NCBI GenBank assembly: GCA_037447655.1
Contig: JBBHKE010000549.1
Span: 42,783-106,782, forward strand
Length of the DNA: 64,000 nucleotides
Reading direction: 5' to 3'
Source: Zygnema cylindricum
Taxonomy: Eukaryota; Streptophyta; Zygnematophyceae; Zygnematales; Zygnemataceae
Below are positions 1 through 11,039 of the stretch, piece by piece; position 1 is the stretch's first letter; every line of letters begins with the position of its first letter. The notes under the pieces were generated by a model. The model was not told the DNA's origin. It did not search any database and saw nothing but the letters and a program-made list of their open reading frames with translations. A program made the position numbers and the translations under genes.

Positions 1-290
1 GTAAGAGCTTTGTGTAAACATTACATAAACTTTGTATATACATTAAATAAACATTTCAAAAAATGAAACAATATCACATAAATGTTACATTAACACTATA
101 GGAACAGTATATGAACTATACATGAGTGTTATATAAACATTGTGCAAACTTCAAAAAAAACATTACATCAATATTAAAAAAACATCATACAAACATTATA
201 TATATATATTACATCAACATTATCAATATCAACTAAACATCACATTAACATTAGAAAATATCACATCAACATGAAACAAACATCACATCT
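1..290. repeat. Degenerate AT-rich ACATTA-type tandem repeat
   Basis: Short words such as AACATTACAT and AACATCACAT recur every 10 to 20 bases with many substitutions, so this looks like a decayed simple repeat. No coding sequence is visible. It may continue beyond the left edge of the window. Confidence 0.6.
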
Positions 291-798
291 AAGATAAAGT
301 AAAAATTCTACGAACAATAAGTAACCACTCCAAAAGCCACTTGTGTGAAGAACTCTAGGGAAGCAAAATACAATATCGTGACAACACCTACAAACTAATA
401 ACGTTGTCACAATATTCTCTATACAATACAATGAAATGCATCATTGGGCGAATGTAAAACAGAGTTACCGCTGACAACAAGTAACAAGTGACGTTGCTAA
501 GGTCCGATTGAGTCGCCAGTGTACGGACTTGACCTTTTTACTGCAGCAACAACCACCTCTTCTTTTTATTGATTTTATGTACGATTTTGGGCAATATCGG
601 GTACCAGCGATTTTGTGTGATCGGCGTCACATGGTGGAACAATACCTTTTGTAAGGACGGACGTCAATATTTGGACGAATTGAAATTGTACGACAAGAGA
701 TCAAGTAGTTGCAATTATTCAGGTTCATGTGACAAGCATTTGTAAATAGCATTTCGTTGGACCACGCTAAAAGAGTGTTTCATACAGGCACATAGCAC

Positions 799-972
799 TA
801 CACCGCAAATTGTAATTAGAGTAATGAAAAATTGAGAGTAAAAAAAGAGAAAAAAATTATTAGAGTTATTTACTCTAATTTATGTGATAGAACTTTTTAG
901 AAAAGGAATTTTACGCTAATTTATTTAAATACTATATATTGGGTTATGTCGGCAATAATAATCCGCGGTGTA
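799..972. mobile_element. TIR element of the TA-CACCG family (short form)
   Basis: The left end begins TACACCGCAAATTGTAATTA and the right end finishes CCGCGGTGTA, its imperfect inverse. The 174-bp interior is AT-rich and non-coding. A TA at both ends fits the TA target duplication of Tc1/mariner-type elements, so this is probably a non-autonomous (MITE-like) copy. At least ten related elements lie elsewhere in the window. Confidence 0.7.
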
Positions 973-2030
973 ATTATTAATATTAAATTATGTATACGTA
1001 CAAAAACTGGCAGTCGGTATATTTTGACGTCATTATGACGTTAGTACTATTGTCTCGCTCAATGGCAGTTACGTCGGGACCACCGTCGAAGGTTACATGT
1101 AAATTATGCGCAGTTACATAATTGAAAATCTACAATTATGAACGAATGAATTACGCTTGTAGTTCGAATGTAAAAGACACTTTCAGTTACGTTGTTTGAT
1201 TTTCGTTCGAAAAAAGGTAATTATGAACTCTAATACCATCGCATCTGGTGGTTGAATTAGATTCAATTTACTCTAATAAGGTGTCTTAACTCTAATAAAG
1301 TTGCTTTCAGACGACGAAGCTTGAAAATGAACATGTTTTACAGTTAAGTTTAACTTTAAATGGGTCGCAATTTGAAGATGTCTTAACGAATCGACGTAAC
1401 ACGACATATTATTGGACGACCACAATTACACGTGGCCAACTTTTAAACCATAGAAACGTCAAGCCTGCAAAACAACGATAATACACAAACCGTCTGAAGA
1501 GAAATCTATACATTCAATAACCTGCATCAATCTGTACATTCAATAACCTGCATCGTTTTTCACAACTCTTTCGTAAAAAAATTCGGCGACAGTTTTTTCA
1601 AATCCCCGCTTTGTTTTGAGTTTTTAAAAAAGGCGAGATTTCAAATTTACACTATTTTTTAACACAATTTTGTAATTTTTCAGTTTGATTTCAGTTTTCA
1701 GTTGAATATTATATTCTAAGTTTCTATTCTGTTTTCAGTTTCAGTTGCTGATTCAGTTTTGATTTCCGTTAATCCATTTAAAAACCATTTTTTTTTGTTT
1801 ACCCTTTTTATAACAAAGCCAAACCTCTAATTCAAAACAAAAAAAAAATTTTTTCTGCTTTGTTTTTTGTTTCCTATTTTTTACACATTTAATTATAGCC
1901 ATATTTTTAATTATAACCGCACTTTAAATCATAAGTGTCTTTTAAATTATTACTATACTTTCAATTATGACTATAATTTAAGTATCTATCTATTTGTCTA
2001 TCTATCAGTCTAAAATTATCTGTCTTATCC
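973..2030. other. AT-rich spacer without recognisable gene
   Basis: This stretch has many short A and T runs and stop codons in all frames. I see no open frame, splice-bounded exon or RNA gene in it. The last part contains TTTAATTAT/TTAAATTAT-type repeats that grade into the tandem repeat that follows. Confidence 0.6.
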
Positions 2031-2815
2031 CCCTAATCTAATTACCTTATCCCCCTAATCTAATTACCTAGCTAATCTATTTATTTGTCTAATCTAATTA
2101 TCTGTCTAACATAATTATCTGTCTAATTCTATTATCTGCCTAATCTAATTATCTAGTTAATCTAATTATATGTCTAATCTAATTATCTCTCTAATCTAAC
2201 TATCTCTCTAATCTAACTATCTTTCTAATCTAACTATCTACCTAATTTAAGTATCTCCCAAATCTAATTATCTGGCTAATCTAATTATCTCTCTATTCTA
2301 ATTATCTGTCTAATTTCATTATCCGCCTAATCTAATTATTTGCCTAATCTAATTATCTGTCTTTATCTCTCATCTAAATAGCTGTCTAATCTAATTATCT
2401 CTCTAATCTAACTATCTCTCTAATCTAATTATCTGCCTAATCTCATTATCTGCCTAATCTAATGAATGTGGCTAATCTAATTATTTCTCTAATCTTATTA
2501 TTTCTCTTATCTAATTATCTGTCTAATCTAATTATCTATCTAATTCCATTATCTGCCTAATCTAATTATCTGGCTAATCTAATTATCTCACTTATCCAAT
2601 TATCTCTGCCTAACTCAGTATCGGCCTAATCTAATTATCTGGCTAATCTAATTATCTCTCTAATCTAACTATCTCTCTAATCTAACTATCTCTCTAATCT
2701 AACTATCTCTCTAATCTAACTATCTATCTAATCTAATTATCTATCTAATCTAACTATCTATCTATCTAACTATTTATCTATCTATCTATTATCTATCTAT
2801 CTATTTATGTATCTA
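2031..2815. repeat. Degenerate CTAATCTAATTATCT tandem repeat
   Basis: Roughly 780 bp consist of a 13 to 15 bp unit close to CTAATCTAATTATCTGT, with the last bases varying (CTCT, GTCT, GGCT, GCCT). At the right edge it collapses into plain CTAT repeats. It abuts a transposase C-terminal fragment, so it could be an expanded repeat inside or beside a dead element. That link is inference. Confidence 0.85.
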
Positions 2816-2880
2816 CATTACTAACCCCATTTTTTATATGATGTTTTTTACATGGGACATGGGAGGATGGAATAATTACA

Positions 2881-3051
2881 CATCAATTGCAATGTATCAT
2901 CAACAAACACCGAAACCATTTCGACGGCGAAGAAGTGCCACCTTCTTTAGCAAGGGCATGGGAAACCCTCGGAAATTCTCACGACGTCGACGCAAGTACT
3001 CAAGACGAAGAGGTTACAGACGAACAATTCACGGAAGGGGACGAATTTTAA
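2881..3051 (+). pseudogene. C-terminal fragment of a pogo/Tigger-like DDE transposase
   Basis: In the frame starting at 2881, 56 codons run to a TAA stop. The conceptual peptide contains RNHFDGEEVPPS and then an acidic tail. The intact-looking C-terminus of the DDE transposase gene at 46.7-49.7 kb reads RNHFVGDEVPPPS followed by the same kind of acidic tail, so the two are clearly related. The catalytic core is absent here, so this is a truncated remnant. The arginine-rich 74-residue frame overlapping it (2838-3062) is a wrong-frame shadow. Confidence 0.6.
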
Positions 3052-3228
3052 GCCCTTGTTAATGCCTAAGCATTCCCCATGTATGCTTTTTTAGTGTATT
3101 TTAGAGTGTAGAAGAGGCATTGTTTTGTAGTTTTTGTTGATTTGGCTTCTATTACACGTTTAAAAAATGAAAGGAGTGTACGGATATAGGTGATAGGAGT
3201 TATCATACAATATAATAGGGGTAACACG

Positions 3229-4266
3229 TGCTGTTCTACAACCACCGTTGCAGGAGGAGAACCAACAGTAGTAGTGGAAGTAGACATCAAAAACAGCAGA
3301 AACTATTAAAGTACCTACTCAACAGCTAACTTTGAGCTGACACAAAATATGACTCAGAAAGCCAATATAACTCAAATTTGGCACAGTGATACACAATACA
3401 GTAAAATGACAACTCCCAAAATTGCAGCCCAAATGACAAAGTAAACCATAAGATATGATGTCTGGAAGTTTCCCAAAAACTGCCCTTAGAAAATCATATT
3501 CCCAAAACTGGATGATACAAAATTGGCTAAGTCCTAAGTTATATACTCACAGTGTGCATCTACAGATCTACACTAATTTGCGTAACCGTTACTACGGTTA
3601 TTATCCTGACTAACGACAAAGCACCCTGCCTGTACGTCATTGTACCTCAAAACCTTAATAATTATTTTCTAAAAACCTGATTAATGGAACATTAACTTTT
3701 ATTACACTAAACTACAAAACAATGTTATTCAGATATTTACAGATATTGAACCGTACACAAAACGTTCCAACCGTACACAAAACGTTCCAAATGCTTAGTC
3801 AGCGGTAGTCGCTAAAGTCCAGCCTAATGTGGTCGTGTAGTACGAAGCACCTGAGTGCTTCATCACTTGTGGTCCCACGTGAATCACGCTTGTGGTCCCT
3901 CGTGAATCACGCTGGTGGTCCCAGGTGAAACGCGTCCGTCAGAAAAAATTTAATCGACGATGGTACCGTCGAACTGTACCATATATTTCCGAATACCCGG
4001 TTCAAATCCCATTCGTCCGATCTTGTGAATTAAATCGTCAATTGCGTGACGCGTGTGGCTGACTGTCGACGCTACTCCAAAAAACCTCCATACGTTCATT
4101 AGCCTACACGTGTCCCTGTAAAAGTAAAATATACTCTACTGTACTTTTTGCTACTGTAACGCTAATTAAGATATGTAATAGATAAGTATTATAGTAGACT
4201 ATTTAGAAAATATTCTAAGTTGTTTTTATCCCTATTTACTGAAATAAAGGTTTATAAATTACAACA
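3229..4266 (-). repeat. 3' LTR-containing repeat of copia element A
   Basis: This matches 11796-12822 along its whole length, about 93% by eye over 3541-3700. It begins (minus strand) TGTTGTAATT. It has a local 20-bp tandem duplication of CCGTACACAAAACGTTCCAA (about 3752-3790) that is single in the other copy. Both copies hold a three-fold internal repeat around GTGGTCCCACGTGAATCACG (about 3862-3930). Unusually, the match extends through a start codon and about 20 gag codons before ending at a CA dinucleotide. Confidence 0.8.
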
Positions 4267-4289
4267 CTCCCCTAAATCTTTAGACTCAA

Positions 4290-5792
4290 TTACTCACTTA
4301 GTCGAATAGCATATCTGCAAAACTGTAACTTGGGAGCAGGAAGGGCTTTTGTTAACATGCCAGCCACCATCTTCTCATCCGGTAAATAACACAATTTAAC
4401 GACTTTTGCAAGTATTTTTTCTCTAACAAAGTGAAGTCTAATATCCATGTGTTTGCTCTTAAAGTGATGGCTAGGGTAAGAGGCAATTGCAATGGCTGCG
4501 TGGTTGTCACACCAGATAGCTTGAGGACCAGTTTGCATATACCCAAGTTTTTGTAAAATGGACTTGACCCATATGAGCTCCTTGAGGGCGGAAGCTGCTG
4601 CCATATATTCTCACTCCATTGTGGATTGAGCTCTAACCTTTTGTAGTTTGCTACTCCAGCAAGAAGTTCCATCTCCAATCTTCAGAACAAAGCCACTCGT
4701 AGATTTCCGGCTTGGCATGTCTCCATAGCTAGCATCGCTCCATGTCTGAATTTTCACCTCTCCTCCTCCGAGTACAAGCTTGAGATTTTGAGTACCTGCA
4801 AGATATCTCAACACCCATTTTAACTGCTTCCCAATCTGCCTTTTAGGATTTTGCAGACTTCTACTCAGGACTCCCAAAACTGCTGCAATGTCGGGTCTCG
4901 TACAGTTCATAAAATATATAAGACTTCCAACTACCTGTCTATATGGCTTTGAAGCCATAAACTCTTCCTCCCCTGTCTCTAGATTCTAAAAAACCTTTAT
5001 GCTTGAGTCTAACTGAATTCCTTCCAATTTCTGTCTGAATTCCATGGGAGTAATAGATCCTTTCACATCTTTCATTTCAAATCTTTCCAGCATGTTACCT
5101 ATCGCTTCTTTCTGAGTCAACATAATCAACTTTTTGTTTATGTCTCTTTCTACTTGTATACCTAAGATATACTTGGCCTCTCCAAGGTCCTTCATCTCAA
5201 ACCTAGACCTTAAAGCCGCTTTAATGTGGTTTATTTCATCCATTGGCTTTTTTATTAATAATAGATCATCCACATATACAACAATGTAAATTATCCCATC
5301 CTCCCATTGTAGAACATATATAGAATGATCTGAGCTAATTCTCTTAAAACCTAGCCCTGTCAAAAACTCATCTAACTTCAAATTCCATTGTCTGGGGGCT
5401 TGTTTCAGCCCATACAAAGATTTCATCAGTTTGCACACCAATTCCTCCTTTCCTTTTTTTACATACATTTCAAGCTGTTTCATGTAGATGGTCTCTTCTA
5501 ATTCTCCATGCAAGAAAGCAGTTTTAACATCCATTTGTTGTATTTCCATATTTTCTATAGCCGTTAGACTTAGCAAGAATTTGACAGTAGGAAATCTAAC
5601 AACTGGAGAGGTTTCTTCAAAATCAATACTTTCTTTTTGATTATACCCCTTGGCCACTAGTCGGGCCTTATACCTTTCAATGGTGTTGTTCGGGTTGAAC
5701 TTCACCTTGAATACCCATTTGCTGCCGATGGCTTTTCTGCCTGGGGGAAGATCCACTAGCTCCCACGTCTGTGCCTCCATAATAGATTTCAT
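4290..5792 (-). pseudogene. Copia A reverse transcriptase and RNase H
   Basis: One frame runs through the copia RT, with motifs including GSKWVFKVKFNPN, RLVAKGYNQKE, DVKTAFLHGELEE, YGLKQAPRQW and the catalytic YVDDLLL. It then enters RNase H, with KSTSGFVLKIG, STME, CDNHAAIAIA and a KHMDIRLHFVRE tail. Two in-frame stops break it: TAG at 4986-4988 and TGA at 4611-4613, the latter where copia elements normally have the alanine of STEAEYMA. It would be inactive as written. Confidence 0.9.
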
Positions 5793-5854
5793 TTCATCGT
5801 TTGCCGCCTCGATCCAATGATTTCTCTCAGGTGATGTAAAGGCATCTTGAATTG

Positions 5855-6060
5855 TTAGAGGCTCCGCTGTAGCTGCAGAAAAAGCAAAGTGAGAGCTTGC
5901 TTGCAGACGGCTGCTAGATCTCGTTCCCCCGGAAATTCTGATGCTGAAATTGTCGTCAGTCTCCGATTTGACTGCCTTTGGTGATCTGCGACCTGTGGTA
6001 TAACAGTTTGTTCCTCCTGAGCCGGAACTTGTTGTGAAGCCTCATGTGAAGTCATTAGGA
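5855..6060 (-). pseudogene. Copia A linker between integrase and RT
   Basis: A short frame rich in Q, S and R (including QQVPAQEEQTV and RQSNRR) resembles the low-complexity linker before the RT of copia polyproteins. It lies in a different frame from the RT, so a frameshift separates them. It ends abruptly near 6060, where element B begins. Confidence 0.55.
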
Positions 6061-6088
6061 GAAATTTAAGAAACAAAAGGATAAAAAG

Positions 6089-6931
6089 GTGAAAAATGAA
6101 AATGTTTCGGTAAAAGAGGAATTAAATGGCAGCTCTAGCTCTAGTTCTAGTAGCAGCTCAGATAATACAAATGATGATGAAAAATATAAGAAAAAAAAAA
6201 TAGAAGAGGATTTTGATTTTGATTTTGATAATGAGTTCGAAGGAGAAGAAGATTTTCGAATGGGAGGCAAGCCGGTTATCTTTGACGGATCGAACTACGC
6301 TATTTGGAAGAAGATAATGAGAGCGAGTCTCATCTTGAAGAAGTTATGGAAGATCGTCAACGGCAAGGAGAAAATGCCAAAAGATCACAAGGCGCAGAAT
6401 TTGTGGAGATTGAAAGATATGGCTGCCATGAATGCATTAATTCAAAGTTGTACCGGATCGGTCCATGATTATTTTCTTATTCATGATACAGCACATAAAT
6501 GTTGGCAAACATTAGAAAATCATTTTGAGAAAAGAGTCAAAGATAAGGCAAATTATGTGTTCAAGGATTTTATTAAGTTTAAGTTTAAGCATAATGAGTC
6601 AATAGATGATGGAGTCAAAAGATTTTATATTTTGTTGGAGCAATTGAGTAGTCTTGGTAAAATTTTACCCGAAAATGAAAAGTTACAAGTGTTCTTAGAG
6701 GGATTACCCGAAAGATATTCTACGTCTAGTGAAATAATTCAACCTAAACGCAAGGCTACACTTGAGTATGCGGTGAATTATTTGAAGTCCATTGAGAAGT
6801 CTAGAGAGAGTGCAGGTAGAGGTTTTGAAAGTAGTGGAATCCATAATGTAAATACCTCGAATTCCCCAGATCTTAATTTGTTCCGAGGAAATTTTAGACG
6901 AGGGGTATTAGAGGAAATTTTAGAGGAATAG
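6089..6931 (+). pseudogene. Copia B gag (UBN2-type)
   Basis: A 280-residue frame starts with an acidic, serine-rich leader and a lysine tract. It continues with a copia gag core: FDGSNYAIWKKIMRASL, CWQTLENHFEKR and FLEGLPERYS, the last followed by a region before the zinc knuckles. The frame stops at 6931 while the homology continues in another frame, so a frameshift separates it from the zinc-knuckle part. Confidence 0.85.
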
Positions 6932-6996
6932 GTAGGGAAAGAAGTCAAAATGTTGGATTTTGTAGAAGTCAATTTGATAAATCTAACACCACTAAC

Positions 6997-7341
6997 GTGA
7001 CTTGTTTCAAATGTGAAAAAATTGGGCATTTTGCACCCGAGTGCTCGGATAAGGAGAAGAGATGCAATATTTGCCATAAGTGGGGACATGTGAGTTCACA
7101 TTGTTTCCAACGAGAAGGGGAAAATTCTTCCTTTTATGACGATCAAAGAAATGGACGAGGACGTGGCCGAGGACGTGGCCGAGGGCGCGGACGAGGTCGT
7201 GGCCAAGTAAGAGGATTCGGTTATCAAAGAAACTATACGGAATTTGAAAAAGATATTGAGGAGCGACATTACAATTTGACTATTTTATTGGACGAGAAAA
7301 CCGGAGCAATTTTGAATTCGGCTCATGTAATCATTGTGTAA
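6997..7341 (+). pseudogene. Copia B gag zinc knuckles
   Basis: Two CCHC zinc knuckles, CFKCEKIGHFAPEC and CNICHKWGHVSSHC, are followed by a (GRGR)n arginine-glycine stretch encoded by a GGACGAGGACGTGGC-type tandem repeat (about 7150-7205). Such knuckles bind the element's RNA in the particle. The frame is displaced from the gag core upstream. Confidence 0.85.
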
Positions 7342-7673
7342 AAGATTGGATTATTGATACTGGCGAAACTCATCATGTGTGTACGGATTTAAGTTTATTT
7401 TCGGATACAAAGAAGCTTACGATTCCAAAGAATGTCACAGTTGCGAGTGGACATGTGATTCCGGTGGACACGGTTGGAACGGTCCGAAATGATTTACCGG
7501 TGAGAGATAAATTTGGAAATGTTAGAGTGCATAAAGCTAAGTTGAATGATGCTTTGTTTATTCCTAATGGAGTGGTGAATTTGGTTAGTGTTCCTCAAAT
7601 TCAAAAGGCCGAAGGTAGAGTTATTACGTTGGAGGATTTAAGAATCATGATTAAAAGTAAGGAAGGAATTTAA
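7342..7673 (+). pseudogene. Copia B protease-like segment
   Basis: After a stop at the end of the knuckle frame, a new frame reads WIIDTGETHHVCTDLSLF. This corresponds to the copia aspartic protease motif (D-S/T-G, usually DSGAS or DTGAT), followed by VASGHVIPV and LFIPNGVVNLVSV, the typical end of the protease. D-T-G is kept but the usual A-(S/T) after it is E-T. The frame ends in a stop at 7673. Confidence 0.75.
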
Positions 7674-7717
7674 ATTGGGGAAGGATTTGTGTCGGATAAT
7701 TTGGTTAGTAAGTTAAT

Positions 7718-8082
7718 TTGGAAACAGCCGGTAAAAGAGGAACCTTCTATGCTTTCTGTGGAGATGGAGAAGGCGACCTTAGCCTTTGGCATCATCGGTT
7801 ATGCCACACTTCGGAGGAAAACATTAAAATGATGATTAAGAATTCTTCGGTGAGAGGTTTGGAATTGGCGACCGGAGAAAAGGTGAATGGATCTAATGGT
7901 TGTAGCAACGGGAAGCAAAAGAGGAAACCGCACCCTGTCAAAAATGTACAATTTCGAGCGAGTCAACCTTGGGAACTTATTCATGTGGATCTATGTGGAC
8001 CTATTAAGCCAATAAGTCTTGGTGGAAATAGATATATTTTTATGATTGTTGATGATTTTCCCGAAAGAAGCACATCCATCAA
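7718..8082 (+). pseudogene. Copia B GAG-pre-integrase and truncated integrase
   Basis: LWHHRLCHTSEENIKMM is the HHCC-type pre-integrase motif. PWELIHVDLCGPIKP and NRYIFMIVDDF are the first integrase-core block with its catalytic aspartate. About 6 codons later the homology jumps to the middle of reverse transcriptase (MDVETAFLNGDLEEEVYMK at 8083). The rest of the integrase core and the N-terminal third of RT are therefore deleted, with the junction near 8062-8083. Confidence 0.82.
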
Positions 8083-9219
8083 ATGGACGTGGAGACCGCC
8101 TTCCTCAATGGAGATCTCGAGGAGGAGGTTTATATGAAGATTTCTGAAGGAGTACCATCCAAACCCGGTTTAGTGTGGAGACTAAAAAAATCCTTGTATG
8201 GGTTGAAGCAAGAACCGATGACATGGTATTTACGCTTACATAAGGTTTTGATTGATTTTGGATTTATGAAAACAATTTCAGATTCCGGTGTATATGTGAA
8301 AGGAAATGGAGTGGATCAAATTATTTTTAGTGTCTATATGGATGATTTTATTATGGTGTCAGATAGTTTAGAGAAAATTAAAGAATTGAAGTCTTATTTG
8401 AAGAAGCATTTTAAGCTTACAAATTTAGGTGAAGCAAAATATATATTGGACATTGAGGTGATTATGAGTAAATTCGGATGTATTAAATTGAGTCAAGAAC
8501 AATATTGTAAAGAAGTTCTTACTCGGTTTTCTATGTTAGGTTCTAAGCCCCTTAGCACACCTCTAGACCCAAAATTACAGCTTAACAAATTTGATGATGA
8601 GGAAATTGTTCATGTCCCTTATATAAAGGCAATTGGATGCCTAATATATTTGAGTGTAAGGACAAGACTGGATATTTCTGCAGATGTATCAATTGTAAGC
8701 ACGTACAGTCAAGCTCCAAAGAAGCAACATTGGGAATCGGTCAAGCGAATTTTCAGGTATTTGGCCGGAACATTCGACATTCGATTGGTTTACCGAAATG
8801 GAGACGATTTAGATTGTTTCGAATATTGCGATGCTGATTGGAGAGGTGACTTCGGCATGGGAAAGTCTACCTCCGGCTATGCTTTCATTTTAAGTGGAGT
8901 AGCAATCTCATGGAGCTCCAAATTACAGCCTACGGCGGCTTTAAGTTCAACTGAAGCGGAGTACATGGCGGCTTGTCATGCGGCGAACGCTTCAATTTGG
9001 ATTAAGGACATGTTGAGTGAGTTGGGAATTTTTGTGAAGTGCATGAGGATTTATTCATACAGTTTGAGTAGTATTGTTTTAGTGAAGAATCTGGTGTTTC
9101 ATAAAGGGACAAACCATTTTAAAATTCAGTGGCATTTTGTGAGAGATTTGGTGAAGGATAAAGAGTTAGAATTTATATTTGTTCCTACTTTAGTAGGAGG
9201 CAACAGATATGTTAACTAA
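8083..9219 (+). pseudogene. Copia B reverse transcriptase (N-truncated) and RNase H
   Basis: A continuous 378-residue frame contains the RT motifs DVETAFLNGDLEE, SLYGLKQEPMTWY and YMDDFIMV (YMDD where most copia RTs have YVDD). RNase H follows with KSTSGYAFILSG and ALSSTEAEYMAACHA. It keeps an open frame to 9219, so the damage here is deletion rather than point decay. The N-terminal part of RT, including the first catalytic aspartate, is missing because of the internal deletion. Confidence 0.9.
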
Positions 9220-9318
9220 AGTTGCAATTCATGATGTCTTTGTTAGAGAGAGACCTAAGTTAGGATTACTTTGAGTCTCGTCAGTAGTTAGTATAAATCC
9301 TCACATTGAGAGGGGGAA

Positions 9319-9923
9319 TGTTAGGATTGCAATGTGTGATTTTTTCGATGATCGTTCCTTTTTAGTGTGAGTCGGTTTTGTCGCACGTCATGTCACGCAT
9401 CATATATCGTTTCATTTGCACTTTTGAGTTTCGTTTGATTAAGTGTGAACAGTTTGGTCTATTTCGTTTGTGTACGTGACTTGTAGTACTTTCGATTCGT
9501 GCGTAGTACTTCTAGCAGTTTCGTTTCGCGTAGGTTAAGATGTAGTTTAAGTATTGTACTTCTAGATGTTACGTTTTGAGAAGTCTCAGTTTGCGCCGTA
9601 CTCTATTTTGCGTCCAAGTACATGTGACGCTTCTAGAATTAGATTTCTAGATGTAATCTGGTGACTAAGTTAAAATGTTAGCGACTAAGTTAAAATGCCA
9701 GCCAGTGAGGGAACAACTAAGGAGAAATTAAGGAGATATCATTGTAGAGTTAATATATGAGAATTAATGTGATTTTCCTCTTCTAATTTATGTATTGTCT
9801 CTATCTATGTTCATGAGAATTTAATGTGTATAAGCTGGTTGATAATTGACATTGAGTTAAATTCGCTTCCGCATTGTCTAATTTGTCTATTTTCTGTGCA
9901 TTCCGATTGAGTCTCGATCCATT
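9319..9923 (+). repeat. Single (3') LTR of copia element B
   Basis: It starts TGTTAGGATT immediately after a polypurine tract and runs about 600 bp to the junction with element A, where the last plausible CA lies at 9920-9925. No second copy is present in the window. The end position is uncertain by a few bases. Confidence 0.7.
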
Positions 9924-9925
9924 CA

Positions 9926-10213
9926 ATTTAATCTCTCAGAAACACCATTCTGTTCCGGTGTATATGGAACCGTAAGATTCTGACTGATACCTTCTTGAAA
10001 GAGAAACTCTTCGAATTCCTTTGATGTATATTCTCCCCCATTGTCCGATCTCAGCGCCAAAATTGGACCTCTATGAAGCTTTTCCGCCCACGCTTTGTAG
10101 TGTTTGAAGTGAGTAAACACTTCACTTTTATGTTCCATGAAGTAAACTTTGGTATATCTCGAGTAGTCATCTGTAAATGTTACCATATAGTGGACGCCTC
10201 CAGCCGAAGCCAC
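9926..10213 (-). pseudogene. Copia A integrase catalytic core (partial)
   Basis: The minus-strand frame contains YMVTFTDDYSRYTKVYFM (first catalytic D), LRSDNGGEYTSKEFEEF (second catalytic D) and PYTPEQNGVSERLN (third catalytic residue, E). It stops within two bases of element B's LTR. The integrase C-terminus that should follow is absent on the other side of B. Confidence 0.88.
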
Positions 10214-10599
10214 TTATGAAGGACCGAGAACATCAGAATGTATTAGCTATAGAACTTTCTCTGATCTGTGGTCTGTTTCTTGTGGAAATGGCAATTTGTG
10301 GATCTTGCCAAGTGATCAACCATCACAAGATTTTATAGGATGGGAACTGAGAGAAACTCCTTCAACTTTTCCCGAATTCACCATTTTCTTAAAGCTATCA
10401 TAATTCATATGTCCTAATCTTTAATGCCATTACTCATTATCAGATTAGACATTGGAGTAGAGAACATCATTTTCTTTATATACAGCCATGTCCATCCGGT
10501 ATATTTTGCTAGCATCTCTAGTTCTTGTTACTGCTACTTTCCCTTTCTTGCTAACAACCTCTGTACCTCCTTTTAGCATGACTTCAAAGCCTTTGCTCT

Positions 10600-10869
10600 C
10601 TATGATGTAGAAAAAATATTTTTCTTAAAGTCTGGAACAAACAAAACATTGTGAAGGGTTCTTTCAAACGACTTTCCCCCCACATCTACCATCAAAGATA
10701 CATCACCCTGAGCTGAGGTTTGAACACTCATGCCACAAGCATAGTAAATACATTTTGGAGATGTTTTTTGAAGATTCGTAAAAGCCGCCTTGTTCCAACA
10801 CATGTGGGCAGACCCTCCGGTGTCCATGATCCATCCTGCATCCTTAGGACCCTCCATGGCTGCCGCCAA
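10600..10869 (-). pseudogene. Copia A protease-like segment
   Basis: WIMDTGGSAHMCWNKAAF carries the aspartic protease D-T-G. The segment then runs through QGDVSLMVDVGG to HNVLFVPDFKKNIFS, the normal end of a copia protease. A glycine follows D-T-G, where alanine is usual. The region between it and the integrase core (10214-10599) shows only decayed pre-integrase sequence. Confidence 0.8.
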
Positions 10870-11039
10870 AGTAAATAACTCCGCATCCTCTATCTCATTG
10901 AAGCTTAAAGACTCATCTGCATCAGTTGCAGAAGCTGAAAAAAGAGCATTTCCATGGGTAGGATTTCCAGAGAAGCCTGTGTGATATTGGCTATGCTGCC
11001 AACCTGGCCTGTATAAACCTGTCTCGTTAGCCTTTTTCA

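Larger units (their letters stand above)
6061..9923 (+). mobile_element. Ty1/copia retrotransposon B nested in element A
   Basis: This is a plus-strand copia element with gag, two CCHC knuckles, a protease-like segment, the beginning of integrase, then RT and RNase H. A polypurine tract (GAGAGGGGGAA, 9308-9318) precedes a single LTR starting TGTTAGGATT at 9319. No matching 5' LTR exists at the left, where sequence changes directly from element A into B's gag leader near 6060. The right boundary falls at about 9921-9925, just before A's integrase. Codons are only lightly damaged compared with A, so it looks younger, but it lacks most of integrase and the 5' LTR. Confidence 0.88.

Noticed and set aside
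2838-3062. Arginine-rich 74-residue frame that could look like a nucleic-acid-binding peptide
   Set aside because: The transposase-related frame on the same strand explains the sequence better; the arginine codons come from reading GAC/GAA codons out of frame.
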